Positions 45,717 through 57,919 are shown, counted from the first letter of the stretch. The stretch is DNA of 64,000 bases from Aricia agestis (GCF_905147365.1 NC_056428.1:6044001-6108000), one strand, 5' to 3'. Numbers and translations: made by a program. The notes: generated by a model from the sequence alone, not told the origin.

Positions 45717-46990
45717 GAGATAAGCCCCGGACTGCCAATAATTATTTACTGTGACTTAACAGGATTTAGAAATAAACCAAACTCTTTACTCCAGTCACAA
45801 ATGGCCGCTAAATTTCGATTCATAACCCCAACTGCGTCAGGTAATGCGTCCAAAGTCGATTGCGTATAAATTTGTAAATCATCTGCGTATAAATGGAATG
45901 AGGTGGTTATTAATAACGTGACAAAATTTATAAAAAGGGCAAAAAGTAAAGGAGACAATACACCACCTTGGGGGACATTTTAACTTTTTGACGTCGGCTA
46001 AAAAGGTAACTGTGAAGTGACTGAATCACAGAAGATGAAAAGTTAAAGACTTCCAGTAAGCGGAGAAGGATGTCATGATCAATAGAGTCGAACGCTTTAC
46101 TGAAGTCGAGCAAAGTTAAGATGGTCAGCTTCTTTTCGTCCATGCCGGACCGAATGTCATCAGTAACTTTGACTAGGGCCGTCGTTGATGCGTATATCAA
46201 ATTAAGAAACTGTTTACCGCATTAATATCGACACTGCAGGAGTCGCCCAAATTAGATTTTTTGCCGATGCCAAGAGTTTTAAGGAATTTCCAAGTTTTGC
46301 TTGGATCGCCGTTCTCAACTGAGGCATGGATATATCGCCGTTGAGCATCTCGACACATGGTATTGCAACGGTTTCTCTCGATGCTCTTCGGAGTTATTCC
46401 TCTTAAACTTTGCCTTAGCAGCATGTTTGGCATTAATTAGGGTTTTTAATTCATTTGACAACCAAGGTGCAGGTAGATGCTTAATTCTTACGGCTTTAAT
46501 AGGAGCATGTTTATCGTAAAGCGATGTAAGTAAGGAATTAAAAACCTCCACCTTGGCTGATGCCAAGGTGGAGGTTTTTAATTCCTTACTAATACTGGTG
46601 GAGGTTTTTAATTTAGTTGATACTGAAGCTGCTGTATATAGGGCCGTCCAATCTATAATAGATGCATCTTCTCTTATGGCATCCACGTCCATGGATGAGA
46701 AATTTCGTTGCAGGAATGTTCTACGTTTAGATTTAGGAGTGTGAATATTAAAAGCAACGTATATCAGGACATGATACGAGAACATTGCCGCTGAACACTG
46801 ACCATGTTTACAAATCGAGTCTGGCGAGGATACAATGATCAGGTCAAGCCATGATGGACGACAACCTGGGGAGCAGTGTGTTGGGTTTAGGGGTTAATGT
46901 TATTCGTCCTAATCTATTCTCCACAGGCACACTAAGGTTATTTACAGTTTGTAACTTCTTAAAAAGGTTTTTAAATTTTGGTCCACTACA
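45717..46990 (-). pseudogene. Jockey/CR1-type LINE ORF2 remnant
   Basis: Minus-strand pieces in order: end of the endonuclease (GCRPSWLDLIIVSSPD, then FSYHVLIYVAF), linker (DKHAPIKAVRIKHLPAPWLS), then RT motif A LLDFSKAFDSIDHDILLRLL, motif B VPQGGVLSPLLFALFIN and motif C YADDLQIY, then GLFLNPVKSQ-stop-IIIGSPGLIS. Catalytic D (DFSKAFD) and DD are kept. The copy is dead: ~60+ codons are missing where SFLI (46197) joins YASTTALVKV, another small deletion with frameshift lies after SRRQKVK (~45975), a stop follows KSQ, and frame breaks occur upstream. A MITE adjoins its 3' side. The product would have nicked DNA and reverse transcribed the element. Confidence 0.88.
46529..46590. repeat. 28-bp-arm palindrome inside LINE remnant
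   Basis: 46529-46556 and 46563-46590 are perfect inverted copies (AAAAACCTCCACCTTGG and its inverse) with a 6-nt spacer. A third partial direct copy GGTGGAGGTTTTTAAT follows at 46597. Related LINEs would have this block once. Confidence 0.92.
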
Positions 46991-46999
46991 TACATTGTT

Positions 47000-49800
47000 C
47001 TGTCCTTGTGTAATGCGTTAGAAAAGTAGCTTAACGGGCTATAACAGTATATTTTTACATGGGTGTTAATTCATTATTGATACGTAACAGTGAAATATTC
47101 AGCAACTTGAGAATAACTAAAATTGATTTTCACGTTCCCAACATGGGAGCTCGGAGTACCACAAGCCAATAACTTATGGTTAACGATCTTATTGATAAAG
47201 TAGTGGGTCATCGCTTTGTTCGATGATGAGTCAGCCCCAAACAAGTTGTATTAGCCAGATCATTACACAAATAGCTGGCCCATTTACATATGGAATATGA
47301 TTTTGGGGGTATCAAACGGAAGTTAAATATCATCTTCTAAATTCCGAACGAAATGAAAATGCCGCATGTCGTGAATTAATTTAATTTAAAAGATACTTTA
47401 TATTTCTGCCTCTCTAAGGTGAACTACTAGTGGTGGTGCTTTTGTAAACTAGGTATCACAGATACTACTAAATAGTTAAATTTTGTGTAAACAATCATGA
47501 GGACACCAAATTGCAGAAAGCTACTAAGAACAATAGACAAATACTAAATAGTAATAGGGAACGTAAACGAGAGCTGAAGTTTACTCTCCTTTTTCCATCA
47601 ATTTGATAGATAATAATAATTTCATAGTATGACGATGAAAAGATGAATGTTACTTATAAGTTATAACTTACCTAATATTTTGTTTATTTATGCAAATCAA
47701 AACCGAAGATGTTTCTGGTATAGAAGTCAAAAGTCACAATCTGATTTAATTACAATAACAACTGCGTTGTTACGTTTCTTAATAGGATCATAATGTATTC
47801 GCAACATTAGCTCAGAAGTAACAAGATTACAAATAAAACTGCATATTACGTTTTAATCTTTATATTTTTTATATGTTAATAAAAAGGTCGTTATGGGTAT
47901 AAAACAATCGGATCACAGGGCGCTGACCTGTCTGCGTTGCTATTGGGTCCGCGATTAATATTTATAGTCGTACTCCACAAGGAAGTTCCACCATCTATGG
48001 TTTAAACTTTAAACCATGCAACAAGTGTTACATTCTGAAAAAAAAATTGAATAATCGTGTTAAATCCCTAATACTTATAGCCTTTTCTTGCTCTTTAATT
48101 ATTCTCGAGACTGTTTCTTTGTTTATTTTTGTCGTTTTTAATAGCATCCATTTCCAGTAAGTAGCAGTCGCTTGAAAATATAGTACTTTCTGAAATATAT
48201 AATACTTTCTGAACTTACAAAATAAATATTACAATTCTTAACTTAATTCCTATTGGTTTCACTTATGTGATATGTCATTTTTATACTGGGGCTAATTTCT
48301 CAATAGGAACCAACCTTTTTAACCGCATAACATTAAATAAACTTCAGTTTGTTCGAGTTTTTCACTTTTTCATGCGAAAAAATGCCTCTTTCGCTTTGAG
48401 AGCAACATGGCATGGAATTCTGTATTTAACAGCAATTACTGCAGTCGTGGTGTCAGTCGATTAACTTTCATTTATTTTCACTGAATAGTAAATTTGATAT
48501 CTCGTGAACGGTGAGTGCTATGACTAGATAACGACTGTGCCATGAGTGGTGTGACTTATTCTAACGAGCCAGTGACATCTTAGGTGAAAGTGGATATCTC
48601 CTGTCAGTCAAAGAATAGAATAATTGGAAGTAGACTGGGAATCGGGGTGTCTTCAACTTAACTGTCTGATTTTTTTTGTAGAACTCGGATGCCTTTGTGA
48701 AATAGGGGAACCAATCTTGTAAGTTGCAATGAAGTTAAGATACCTACTCTGCTACTCGCAAGTCGCGACTTACCAAGGAGTAAGAAGCCTGTTTGAAGAA
48801 GAAGTCGTTTAAATACGTAAGAACATAATATTATCCGTCCTCTGTGGTAGAACTTCTGTAGAAAATCCTAATGAAGCAATTCAAGATGCCACACATTTTA
48901 AAGGCAATCACAGTCACGTCAAAATTCGCCGTTTGATGGCCATTCGTGAAGCGTTCCACGTTTATTAATTCTCAAGGATCTAGACGAGCATTGTCGTGCG
49001 GACGTGGGATGACGGTTACGTTTGCGAAATTCCACGAACTCTCCTGACCCTGCGCACGTCGACGGCATAAGTAATCTTGACATCAATACAGCGGTTAACC
49101 GCCACGCTTCAAATATCGAGGCAGGTGCAATTAAAGGCGCTTCAAATGTAGCCTCAATTGTCAATCAAGTGGGAAAAATGTAAGATGTAAAAATCAGCAA
49201 AAGACAGACTAAGCTATGACTTCGGCCCGGTTTGAATCGTTTTTGATAGGAGTTTATCTATCAACTAGAGCTTTTGATTTGCCTCTATCTATTCAACAAC
49301 GCTGTTAAATAACTTTGGTCAAAAACCTGAGAACTGGGACAGATAAGAAGAAATATGAATAAATATAAATTTTAGAAACTCTTTGAGACTCAAAATTTTA
49401 AGTCAAGAACTAGTCAAGAAATAAATATCATTATAAGTATTAAATATTTTATTTATTTTGTGATTTTAAAATCTCAAAGTTATTTCATATCATATTGTTA
49501 TGTTTTAAAATATTAGTATTCAAATCACTGAGCAATGACCATTTGTTTATAACAGTTACGTAAATAGGCCGTTTACGACGGGTAACGATAAGCAACTCAA
49601 ACATTATACAACTGTTGGATTGACCCAAGAGAGTTTCAGTAATTAGGGTCACTATTCCTAGTTTGATAACTTTCTGTTTATGTACCACCTCGCATTTATT
49701 ATTATTAAGTTCCATATTATTTATTTTTGAAGAATAATCATATTTTGGAAGTGCATCACGATAACACGTGTTAAAACAAGATGTCGGCTGCAACTTTTAA
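47000..49800. other. No gene recognised
   Basis: AT-rich, low repeat density. One acceptor/donor-flanked 37-nt interval exists at 48682-48718 (see findings). Minus frames at 48919-49164 and 49485-49793 have no motif. Confidence 0.4.
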
Positions 49801-49834
49801 TTGTGCATTTAATTCATCAAGCTCCATACGGTCA

Positions 49835-49890
49835 CCGGTGACCGAGACACAATAGAAATTCTATTGTGTCTCGTTTTTCCACGATCGACG
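49835..49890 (-). repeat. Dispersed repeat U, copy 2, with 15-bp hairpin
   Basis: CGAGACACAATAGAA, one base, then its exact inverse (49843-49873), followed by TTTTTCCACGATCGACG. Other copies at 22783 (minus) and 60370 (plus) lack the doubled arm. Confidence 0.6.
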
Positions 49891-50298
49891 TATTAAGAAA
49901 TAATAACTGCTCAATTTCTTTTATAGGAGAGTTCAAGAAACAGACACAATAACATAGACAGACATAGAAAGACACAAGGTATACCTAATTTTATCAAAAT
50001 CATTTGAGCGCTTTAAAAGTGGATCAGGAGTGGTCAGAAAGACATATTTTATATTAGAAGGGATCTAAAGTATCATGGTTGGTTATCCTCGTTCACAAGT
50101 AACAATATTAGGAAATGTAAATTAGTTTAGAGAATTTGTCTCATGACGGCAATTTTGTCGTATTGAACGTAATTCGGAACTGCGTGGATTGTGTCTCAAT
50201 TTCAACTCTTTTGTAGAATGAAGTAAAGTTGTTATAACTACTTAGTTACGATATTTACTCGATCTTGCTTCTTTAATTTGTTAATTTCTTCAGGGGGG
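49891..50298. other. No gene seen
   Basis: AT-rich spacer without recognised features. Confidence 0.4.
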
Positions 50299-50300
50299 TG

Positions 50301-50467
50301 AGCCAAAATCTTTTCGTTTTCGCTTCGTTATAGAATCGCCGATGAAAATGTATGGAATTGACATAAGCGTTCGTTAATATGACGTTGACGTTCGACTTGT
50401 CTTATGTTAATTCCATACATTTTGACCGGCGATTCTATAACGAAGCGAAAACGAAAAAGTTTCGGCT
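50301..50467. mobile_element. 167-bp MITE
   Basis: AGCCAAAATCTTTTCGTTTT and AAAACGAAAAAGTTTCGGCT invert, with ~60-bp arms (TTCGCTTCGTTATAGAATCG, CATACATTTT...). The centre is ~35 bp. The plus frame at 50379-50585 reads across the right arm and is not a gene. Confidence 0.85.
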
Positions 50468-50469
50468 AA

Positions 50470-51185
50470 ATGGCCTGGTTAGTTACTTTTTTTGGGAACT
50501 TACCAAGTCTTGTATAATCACACACAGGTCACAGTTATTACGGCTAAAATCAGAAATATTGCTACCTTATTGCATTATTACCTAAGGGACAGCTGTATCA
50601 CACGAGTTCTAAAACCACAATTATTAGCAACTGCTTCTATACTCTAATATTTATTATGATAACTTATTTTTATTTGGTTAACATAAAAGTTCTTGACTTA
50701 TTTGGTTAACTTGACTGGGCAGTCATGGCCTACGTAATGCCTACATAATATTATATACAACGATTAGAAGTAGTAATCTTCATATTATCACAATTCAAAA
50801 AGTAATATTATCCCGAAGTACAACCGCTAAGGTACATAATATATAAGTTCAGACTCAAAGCAGATATTATGATTGTTTAGGTTTTTCGGAAAAAAACTGA
50901 CAAGCGTAAATAAATACTAGGATTATGAGTCGATGGAAGTCTGATAAGTACACAGATTAGGGTTATTATAAGACATAACCGTAATGCAGGATGCAAAGTA
51001 ATTACTAAATGTGATCCACGAAGGCTGCCGGCAGTGGAACGTCTTAATTCGTGTTATTGTTTACGGTGATAAAGAAAATGAATATTCTGATGCAGTTGAC
51101 ACGATGTGGAAAAATACGACCTTCTTTGGGAAGAGTAATTCTGTTTCTTGGGCTGTTCCTAGTGATGTTAGTGTTGAATAAGCTC
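50470..51185. other. No gene seen
   Basis: AT-rich sequence; no motif-bearing frame. Confidence 0.4.
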
Positions 51186-51189
51186 GATG

Positions 51190-51245
51190 GTTTTTAACCG
51201 ACTTCAAAAAAGGAGGTTATCAATTCGACCCGTATGTACAGGTAT
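51190..51245 (+). repeat. AACCGACTTC repeat fragment
   Basis: TTTTTAACCGACTTCAAAAA and AGGAGGTTATCAATTCGACC, a frequent lepidopteran repeat end. Similar starts lie at 54258 and 57875. Confidence 0.5.
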
Positions 51246-51414
51246 TATTACAGAACCGCCATAATTCGTATATGTTGGTCTATATCAGCGCCCTAAGCCG
51301 TGATGGACTAAAATTACATAAAGTTGAATATGTAATTGCCTTTGTACAAATAGTTTGGAAGAAAGACAAGGATAAGGGCAGAAAGCCCTTGACGACTTAA
51401 AAAATGGTATAACA

Positions 51415-51616
51415 GCGGGGCTAAAATGGTCGCTTTGAAGAATCATGATATGAATCATAATATGATTCATTTTTCTAAAATCGCAAAATGCAACTCTGCT
51501 TGCAATTCATTTCTGTATTTTTGTAACGATTTGACATTTGTCAGTTTGACAGTTTTGACAGTTCATTTGCTGAATTGATTGAGAGGAATTGCTAAATGTG
51601 ACCATTTTAGCCCCGC
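51415..51616. mobile_element. ~202-bp MITE family M3, copy 2
   Basis: Ends GCGGGGCTAAAATGGTC and GACCATTTTAGCCCCGC are perfect 17-bp inverted repeats. The body is nearly identical to 28506-28706. Confidence 0.88.
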
Positions 51617-51619
51617 AGC

Positions 51620-53735
51620 ACTATGGAATAAAATTATAAATGTAATTTTTGGGATTTTTATCTGGAAATTAAAACTTCAGATACGTGTGACACTAAAAAT
51701 TCTCCAAGAAATGTTTTACACTGCTATCTTAGTAAGATACGACGACGGCCTCGTTTTCTTTGACATACGACTGTTGAAACTGAGCTTAAATATTATTAAC
51801 TCACTGGCTCTGGCTTTGCTAATGAAAGGTATTTGTCTTACTGCAAGAAATGACTTCATTTAATTTCTAATGCGAATGGAGCAACTAACATTTTAATTAA
51901 GTATTCAACGAAAGCAGGTTAATGTTGATAAAATAAAATGTTGATAATATAAAATAAAATAAAAATATCGTTAAAAAATTGCACTCTGAGTGATTTATTC
52001 ACGACACAAACTAAAATATGCATACGAAAGTTCTCCATAAATGTCTGTGAGGGTCACTAGTTATTACAATCTCTCCCAAAATTTTCGAAACATAGCTGCT
52101 ATCAAGACTTCACACTGATTTAACAAATACGTACTGTGAACAGTCTTATTCCGAATATTTCAAAATAGTGTTCCCATATTTTTTAACAAGTAACTTTTGG
52201 GCTGCCTTTAAAACCAGACATTGACAAAATTCTTTAGACAATACCAGTATGATAATGCAGATTTGGAGTTTTTTTGGAAGTCTGTTTTTTGTGTGAATGT
52301 AAACATTTCGTAGCTGTTGTCGTGTCAGAATTGATTGAATTCCCGTGTACGCTCCGTCTGTCTGCGAATTTGGAGTGGTTGAAGTATGAGCTCTAGTGCT
52401 TGTAGCTGAACTAGTTTGAGTGGGCTTGTGCCGTGTTATGTGGATTGGAAGCTATAAAACTGCGAAGTTTGAAAGTGGTTCGATTCAAGCGTTACTTTAT
52501 CGGATTTATTAAAATTCTTCTTACTTATAACCTTTGATTATAATGCGACACAATAATATTATGTACGAGTATGGCTAACTAAGATGATAATGAAGATAGC
52601 TCCTCCAGCTTTTGGCTAAGAACAAGGTATAGTAAATATTATTCTTTTCAGCTTAATATATGAAAGGAAATGTTGAAGCTGAACTGACTAAAACTGTGAA
52701 TTTTCCACACTGTATACTGTATAGTTATTTAAAGTGGTTTTTAGGAATGAAACGTGAAAGCAATGCCAGACATTCATAATTATGACGCTGAGAAGTTATT
52801 TGGGGCTCTCATAAAGCGATCTTATCATATTATGTCTCGTTTCACAGTTTTATATCTGAATACACATAGAAGTAACCACGCTCTGATAGTTACAAAAGTT
52901 GAGGATAACAGTATGCATTTACATATGTAACGGATTTTGAAGATCATATAGCCCGTTATATAACAGTTATCAAATTTTTAAGCCATTATTGGCTAGTTAA
53001 CAGTTAGTTAATTTGTAATTAATATTCAATCGTATCTATTGACATGCTAACTGTTAAATGTATCTTTGTTAGAAATTATCCTTTTTTTAATTCTCTATTT
53101 AGGGTTTCCGATACAAAAATAAAAATAAAGACTATGACAGATAAAACTGAAGTCATCAGACTAAAGAGAATGGACAAAAATCTAATGGGGATTATTTGCA
53201 ACGAAAATCTAATGTAGCTAAAGACGAGTTGTTATCATTAAAACAAATGGTTAGAAGGCGTACGCTGGTGTAGTGATTGAGCAGAGTTAAGACTAATTAA
53301 ACTTGTGATTAAATCGTTTATGCTTTATACGATCAGCGTCGAAGTATCGCTTGTTCTCTCTGTAAGTTCTTAGTTGATTAAGTTTGTTTTGGGATGTATT
53401 GCTCCTTCCTGTTTTTATTGTTTCTTTAACAGTCAGTTATTTAAAGATAATTACTGCGAAAGTATATTGAAAGTGTACAATTTGTACATTCTTGTAGGAA
53501 GAGTAAAACACAGAATATTGTTATATCACTCAACACTACCACTCGGGCTCGTAGCTGATAGAAGAAGTGACCGTCAGACCGAAGTCGAGCGACTACCACT
53601 ACTCTCCCTACTACCTACCCAAGTAGGCGGGGCATATCTTTATTCATCAAAACACTACCGAAAGTGTGTAAAAAAACAACTTTTCAAAGAATATCATAAT
53701 TTTATTTCAATACCTGTTCATTTAATATAATATAA
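51620..53735. other. No gene recognised
   Basis: AT-rich. The 118-codon plus frame at 53374-53730 has locally unusual GC (53530-53640) but no motif I recognise, so it is left uncalled. Confidence 0.35.
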
Positions 53736-53739
53736 TAAT

Positions 53740-53990
53740 ACCTGGATGACCGAGCTTTGCTCGGTATAGCATACACTCATTGACTTCGTGTTACTTAACA
53801 ACGTCATCTGCTGGAGTAGCTTTAGCTGTTGTTGTGTCGTTAAAGCGATTAGTTGCTTACAAAATAGTATTATTATTCGCCAATAGATGTCAGGAAGAGT
53901 TATATTTTTCATTTTATCGATTATCGATAAAACACGAATAACATTTTCTAAAAATGATTCCTAGCTAGATCGATTTATCGCCCCCGAATT
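53740..53990 (+). repeat. Dispersed repeat P, copy 3
   Basis: ACCTGGATGACCGAGCTTTG (53742) through GATAAAACACGAATAACATT to CTAGCTAGATCGATTTATCG. Links the modules seen separately at 640-760 and 34341-34375. Confidence 0.6.
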
Positions 53991-53999
53991 CGTGGAGAT

Positions 54000-54650
54000 T
54001 CGAGAATGGTTTAGATTTACAGTTTGGTCTACTGGAAAATGTTTTTTCAATTAATTTCTTATTTATAAGGAGTTGTTGATTTTGGAATGTTTTACATTAG
54101 ATCCGGCGGACGGCGCTATCATCGCATTCAATATTATTCTATTTCAATTTTAGTTTGTCCTGACAGATGGTGCTACGATTAATTTGAAAAAAATTTTGTT
54201 ATTCAATTCATGTGCTGATTAAAATATTAAATAAATAACACATAGGCTACAATTTTAACCGACTTTCAAAATGGGGGAGGTGTTATGTTCGTTTTCTTAT
54301 GTTGAACGATTACTTCGCCGTTTGTTAACCGATTTTCAAAATTTTTCTTTTGGTATATAGGGTATCATCCCAATTTGGTATTATATTCAGAAAAGTGGTG
54401 ATCTGATGAAGGATCCATAAGTAATCGAGGGAACTTCTCAAAACTTATAGGGAAACATATGGTGACTTCGGTTTCGTGAGAAGTATTCTAAGCATATGCT
54501 ACCAACAAGTAAGATTTTGCACCGAGATATACCTGGTATACCGTGGTTCGGAATGTGCTGAGAGAATTCCTGATTCTTTATAGATACAAGTTTGGGAGTT
54601 TCGACGTTGTTTTAAGAACAGAAAGCATATGCTACTATGCAAATTACATT
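54000..54650. other. No gene seen; repeat fragment
   Basis: 54258-54300 begins TTAACCGACTTTCAAAATGG (AACCGACTTC family). No recognised coding frame. Confidence 0.4.
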
Positions 54651-54653
54651 CTT

Positions 54654-54679
54654 CATCATCATCATCATCATCATCATCA
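54654..54679. repeat. (CAT)n microsatellite
   Basis: About eight CAT units. Confidence 0.95.
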
Positions 54680-54749
54680 CTACCATATTATACCATTTCA
54701 TAGTCTTTTAGATCGAGACTCGAGTTTGTCAAGCGATAATTAAAAAAAA

Positions 54750-55019
54750 TCTATATCTACCTAATATTATAAACCTGAAGAGTATGTTTGCTTGAACGCG
54801 TCAATCTCAGAAACTACAGGTCCGATTTAAAAACTTATCTCAGTGTTAGATAGATCATTTATCGAGTAAGACTCATCATTTATCGAGAAGGTTATATTAT
54901 ATTATTACTCTAAGACTAATACGACAGAAGAAACTCAGGAAAATGTGGGAAAAACGGGGGAAATATTTTTTATGGGAAAATGTACCTACGGATTCGGGCG
55001 AAGCCGCGCGGGACATCTA

Positions 55020-55021
<2 letters not shown>
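54750..55021 (+). mobile_element. Short Helitron-like element (272 bp)
   Basis: Starts TCTATATCTACCTAATATTA, contains the TCAATCTCAGAAACTACAGG module and ends GGGCGAAGCCGCGCGGGACATCTAGT-like (hairpin GCGAAGCCGC then CTAGT at 55017-55021). Same family as 23527-24030 and 15481-15780, here with both ends. Confidence 0.68.

Positions 55022-55072
<51 letters not shown>
55022..55072. repeat. (AT)n microsatellite
   Basis: Dinucleotide run between the Helitron-like end and the MITE M2 copy. Confidence 0.97.
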
Positions 55073-55075
<3 letters not shown>

Positions 55076-55328
55076 TGTGTAACAAAAATAAGTGATAATA
55101 CTTTAGGGTGTGTACGTGTTTCTTGTAGAGAGTTTACTGTAAAAGTAGCAGCGCTGAAAGACGAAAAAATTTTTTCACTTTTGTATGGGCAAGGGCCCGA
55201 GCGTCACGAGTTTTCCCATACAAAAGTGAAAAAAAAGTTTGGTCTTTCAGCGCTGCTACTTTCATAGTGAATTCTCTACAAGGAACACGTACACACCCTA
55301 AAGTATTATCACTTATTTTTGTTACACC

Positions 55329-55331
<3 letters not shown>
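55073..55331. mobile_element. 259-bp palindromic MITE family M2, copy 2
   Basis: CAGTGTGTAACAAAAATAAG and its inverse CTTATTTTTGTTACACCCTG bound it; TA dinucleotides lie on both sides. Same length as 27222-27480. It sits inside an AT microsatellite, which supplies TA targets. Frames reading ...TKISDNTLGCVRV come from its arms. Confidence 0.9.

Positions 55332-55418
<87 letters not shown>
55332..55418. repeat. (TA)n microsatellite
   Basis: Continuation of the AT array on the other side of the MITE. Confidence 0.97.
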
Positions 55419-55420
<2 letters not shown>

Positions 55421-55439
55421 CTAAATAAATAAAATTATA

Positions 55440-55680
55440 TAAAAATATGTTCCATCCATACTTCCATGTCTGTCTGTCGCACAAACCACTGAACCGATTT
55501 TTCTGAAATTTGGCATGGAGATACTTTGAGTCCCGAGAAAGGACAATAGGACACTTTTAATTCCAATAAAATGTGCGGTTTCCATGCGATAATCAAAATA
55601 GTTCAATAGAACTACTTATGTTAATACATGTAGATTGTAGGTGTTTGTTTATTATGGTTGCTGTAAACAATGTTTTGATT
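55440..55680. repeat. Repeat-like fragment
   Basis: CCACTGAACCGATTTTTCTG, AAATTTGGCATGGAGATACT and TGAGTCCCGAGAAAGGACAA are phrases of a widespread non-autonomous insect repeat, without ends. Confidence 0.4.
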
Positions 55681-55701
55681 CGTAATCATTGATCCTCTCG
55701 A

Positions 55702-55759
55702 TCGAGCTTTATTGTGTGGAAGCATCATGCGGATGATACTTCCACACAATAAAGCTTGA
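55702..55759. repeat. Hairpin with ~27-bp arms
   Basis: GAGCTTTATTGTGTGGAAG...ATCAT pairs with ATGATACTTCCACACAATAAAGC; two mismatches, short loop. Not part of a recognised element. Confidence 0.85.
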
Positions 55760-55876
55760 GTATGTCTCTTTGTCATTTTACAAAAGCTAGGATGTCCTGT
55801 ATCCATGCGGCCAGGTCTCATCATCTATGTTATCATAATCACCAATCACGTTTACTTTAATGTGATTTAAGTCATC

Positions 55877-55885
55877 ATCTATCGT
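55877..55885 (+). repeat. Left SINE target-site duplication
   Basis: ATCTATCGT, repeated exactly at 56254-56262. Confidence 0.88.
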
Positions 55886-55886
55886 G

Positions 55887-56253
55887 ACGCCTCCGTGGTC
55901 TAGTGGTATTATAGACCGCGGCTCTTGACTCGGAGGTCGTGGGTTCGATTCCCGCGTTGGAAACAATATGTTATTTCCAAGTTTGGTTAGGACAGTGCAG
56001 GCTGATCACCTGATTGTCTGACAAGTTAGATGATCCATTCGTCGGATGGGCATGTAAAAAGTCGGTCCTGCGCCTGATCTCTCGCCGGTCGTGTCGGTCT
56101 TCCGTCCCACTGGGTTATGAGAGTAAAGGAATAGAGAGTGCTCTTGTGTACTGCGCACACACTTGGGCACTATAAAATTACTCCTGCGTAGCTGGCCTGG
56201 TTTCAATGAAACCGGCCACCGTCACCGTAACCGGTGTGGGAGCTATTATTATT
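55887..56253 (+). mobile_element. tRNA-derived SINE (plus strand)
   Basis: tRNA-like head GCCTCCGTGGTCTAGTGGTA (A box) with B box GGTTCGATTCC at 55942-55952, then a ~290-bp body ending in ACCGTAACCGGTGTGGGAGC and a short (ATT)n tail. Exact 9-bp direct repeats flank it. Transcription would be by Pol III from the internal boxes and mobilisation by a partner LINE. The head is unlikely to be a working tRNA because it is fused to the body. Known lepidopteran SINE architecture. Confidence 0.9.
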
Positions 56254-56262
56254 ATCTATCGT
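56254..56262 (+). repeat. Right SINE target-site duplication
   Basis: ATCTATCGT, copy of 55877-55885. Confidence 0.88.
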
Positions 56263-56264
56263 CT

Positions 56265-57870
56265 TTAGGTCTATAAACATTATAATGGTTCTCAAAGTTT
56301 ACTGGGGGTGGAAGCCTTTTAAGAAGTGACATTTTTGACGGACCCCCGAAAGATAATTTTGTATTTTGGATGAATTGTCTCCATGCTGGTGTCTGATGAC
56401 ATCTCTTAAAGCAATTTATGTATCTCTCGCGGAGCTCCTAGTTCGTACAAGGTCTTTGTTGACCCGCAGAACTGTGCGAAGCACACTTTGAGAATGGCTG
56501 GTCTATAGTACCTACGGTTATTATAATTATGTTCTTCCTCCATATTTCTTGGGCTAACATTCCCAGCATTTATTTCACAATTAAAACGTCAACGTCTACG
56601 ACAGCAATTTGTTAACATAACCTTTACCATAACATTTTATTTCGCATTCTCTTGATCCCTTGTTAGGAGCTTAGGACGTCATTTACGGGCGTGGCAGGAT
56701 ATTGACTAGATTATACAAACTACTTTTAAATTATGTTTTGTATGTGGAGTGTTGTCGTTATTATCATTATTAGTATCATTTGACCCCATTTCATATATTT
56801 TATAATCTTTATTGTACAACTTAAATAGTCAAAAAACTTTTTTTGTTATTTTTAACGTGTTTATTTTTTCTTCGGCTTATTTTTAATGAAATATAATGTA
56901 TAGTGTAAAAGTATTTCAAAGCAACATTGTACACATCTTTCCCTTTCCTCGCTTTATATGCTCATTAAGAGTTTTAATTTTACATTCTCAATGGGAGTAA
57001 CGGGAAGCGCTGACCTTATTTTCTCAATAAAGAACATTCGTAATAAAAATACATAGCGTGTTTTATTACATAGTGCACAATAAGTGAAAAAACGATCGTA
57101 AACGCTTAATTTTATAAAAATATTTTGTGAGAAGAACGTGACTTTATCCGAATTTTTTTAAATGCGTCTCGATTCAGAAATATGATTCGGGGATTTAAAT
57201 GGACAATTGACAAGTGCAGTTAATTTTAAAAGTTACAGTCTGCACGTGCTCAGTTGTATGATCAATGCAATGAATAAAGACTAATAATGGCCGTTTTCTG
57301 ATTGTTCTAACAGGTTGATTAGTTCATATTTTGACTTGAGACTATCATCGAAAGCGCGAAAGAAAAACCTTGGATTGGGCATAAGGTGTAGCTCGTACCC
57401 ATAACATTTACCATTACCAACAAGTTATGAATTCTGTACGAACACATACACATTTCTAATAATAGATCTAGATAGGATTTTTTCAGTCCTTTTGACGTTC
57501 TCGCTTCTCATAATGATCATCATTAATTGTAGCAATGTGCTCTAAAAGCCACTCATTGCCCCAAATATTTCACGAACGAGGACACACAACCTGAAAATAT
57601 GCATGACCTCAATGAAAAACACTGTATCTTCAGCATTATGTACCTCGATTCTGCTATTGTAATCGATCTTTAAGATAAATAGCTTCGATCTAATCCGAAT
57701 TATGTCAAAATAATTTTTTTCTCATCTTTAAAGTTTTTACCAAATAAAACGCGTTTGAAGTTGGTTTAAATTTTTTGAAAATACCATTTTCTAGTGTTAT
57801 ACCAACATTGCATACCTTTGGATTAAGAATATATAGGAATTGTAGTTCTGTCCATAAAACAATTATTTTG
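56265..57870. other. No gene seen
   Basis: AT-rich sequence without recognised coding frame or repeat. Confidence 0.4.
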
Positions 57871-57872
57871 TT

Positions 57873-57915
57873 TTTTAACCGACTTCCAAAAAGCGAGGAG
57901 GTTATAATATGTTCG
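57873..57915 (+). repeat. AACCGACTTC repeat fragment
   Basis: TTTTTTAACCGACTTCCAAA then GAGGAGGTTATAATATG. The 83-codon frame through it (57775-58026) is not a gene. Confidence 0.5.
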
Positions 57916-57919
57916 GCTG

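Noticed and set aside
55134..55484. 116-codon minus frame with TKISDNTLGCVRV
   Set aside because: Reads through the M2 MITE arm and AT microsatellite; the same peptide appears from both strands because the arms are inverted.
55702..55759. microRNA precursor
   Set aside because: Arms are nearly perfect and the hairpin is shorter than usual insect precursors; no conservation information. Kept only as a hairpin.
55889..55960. True tRNA gene
   Set aside because: Head of a SINE with exact target duplications around the whole 0.37 kb unit.
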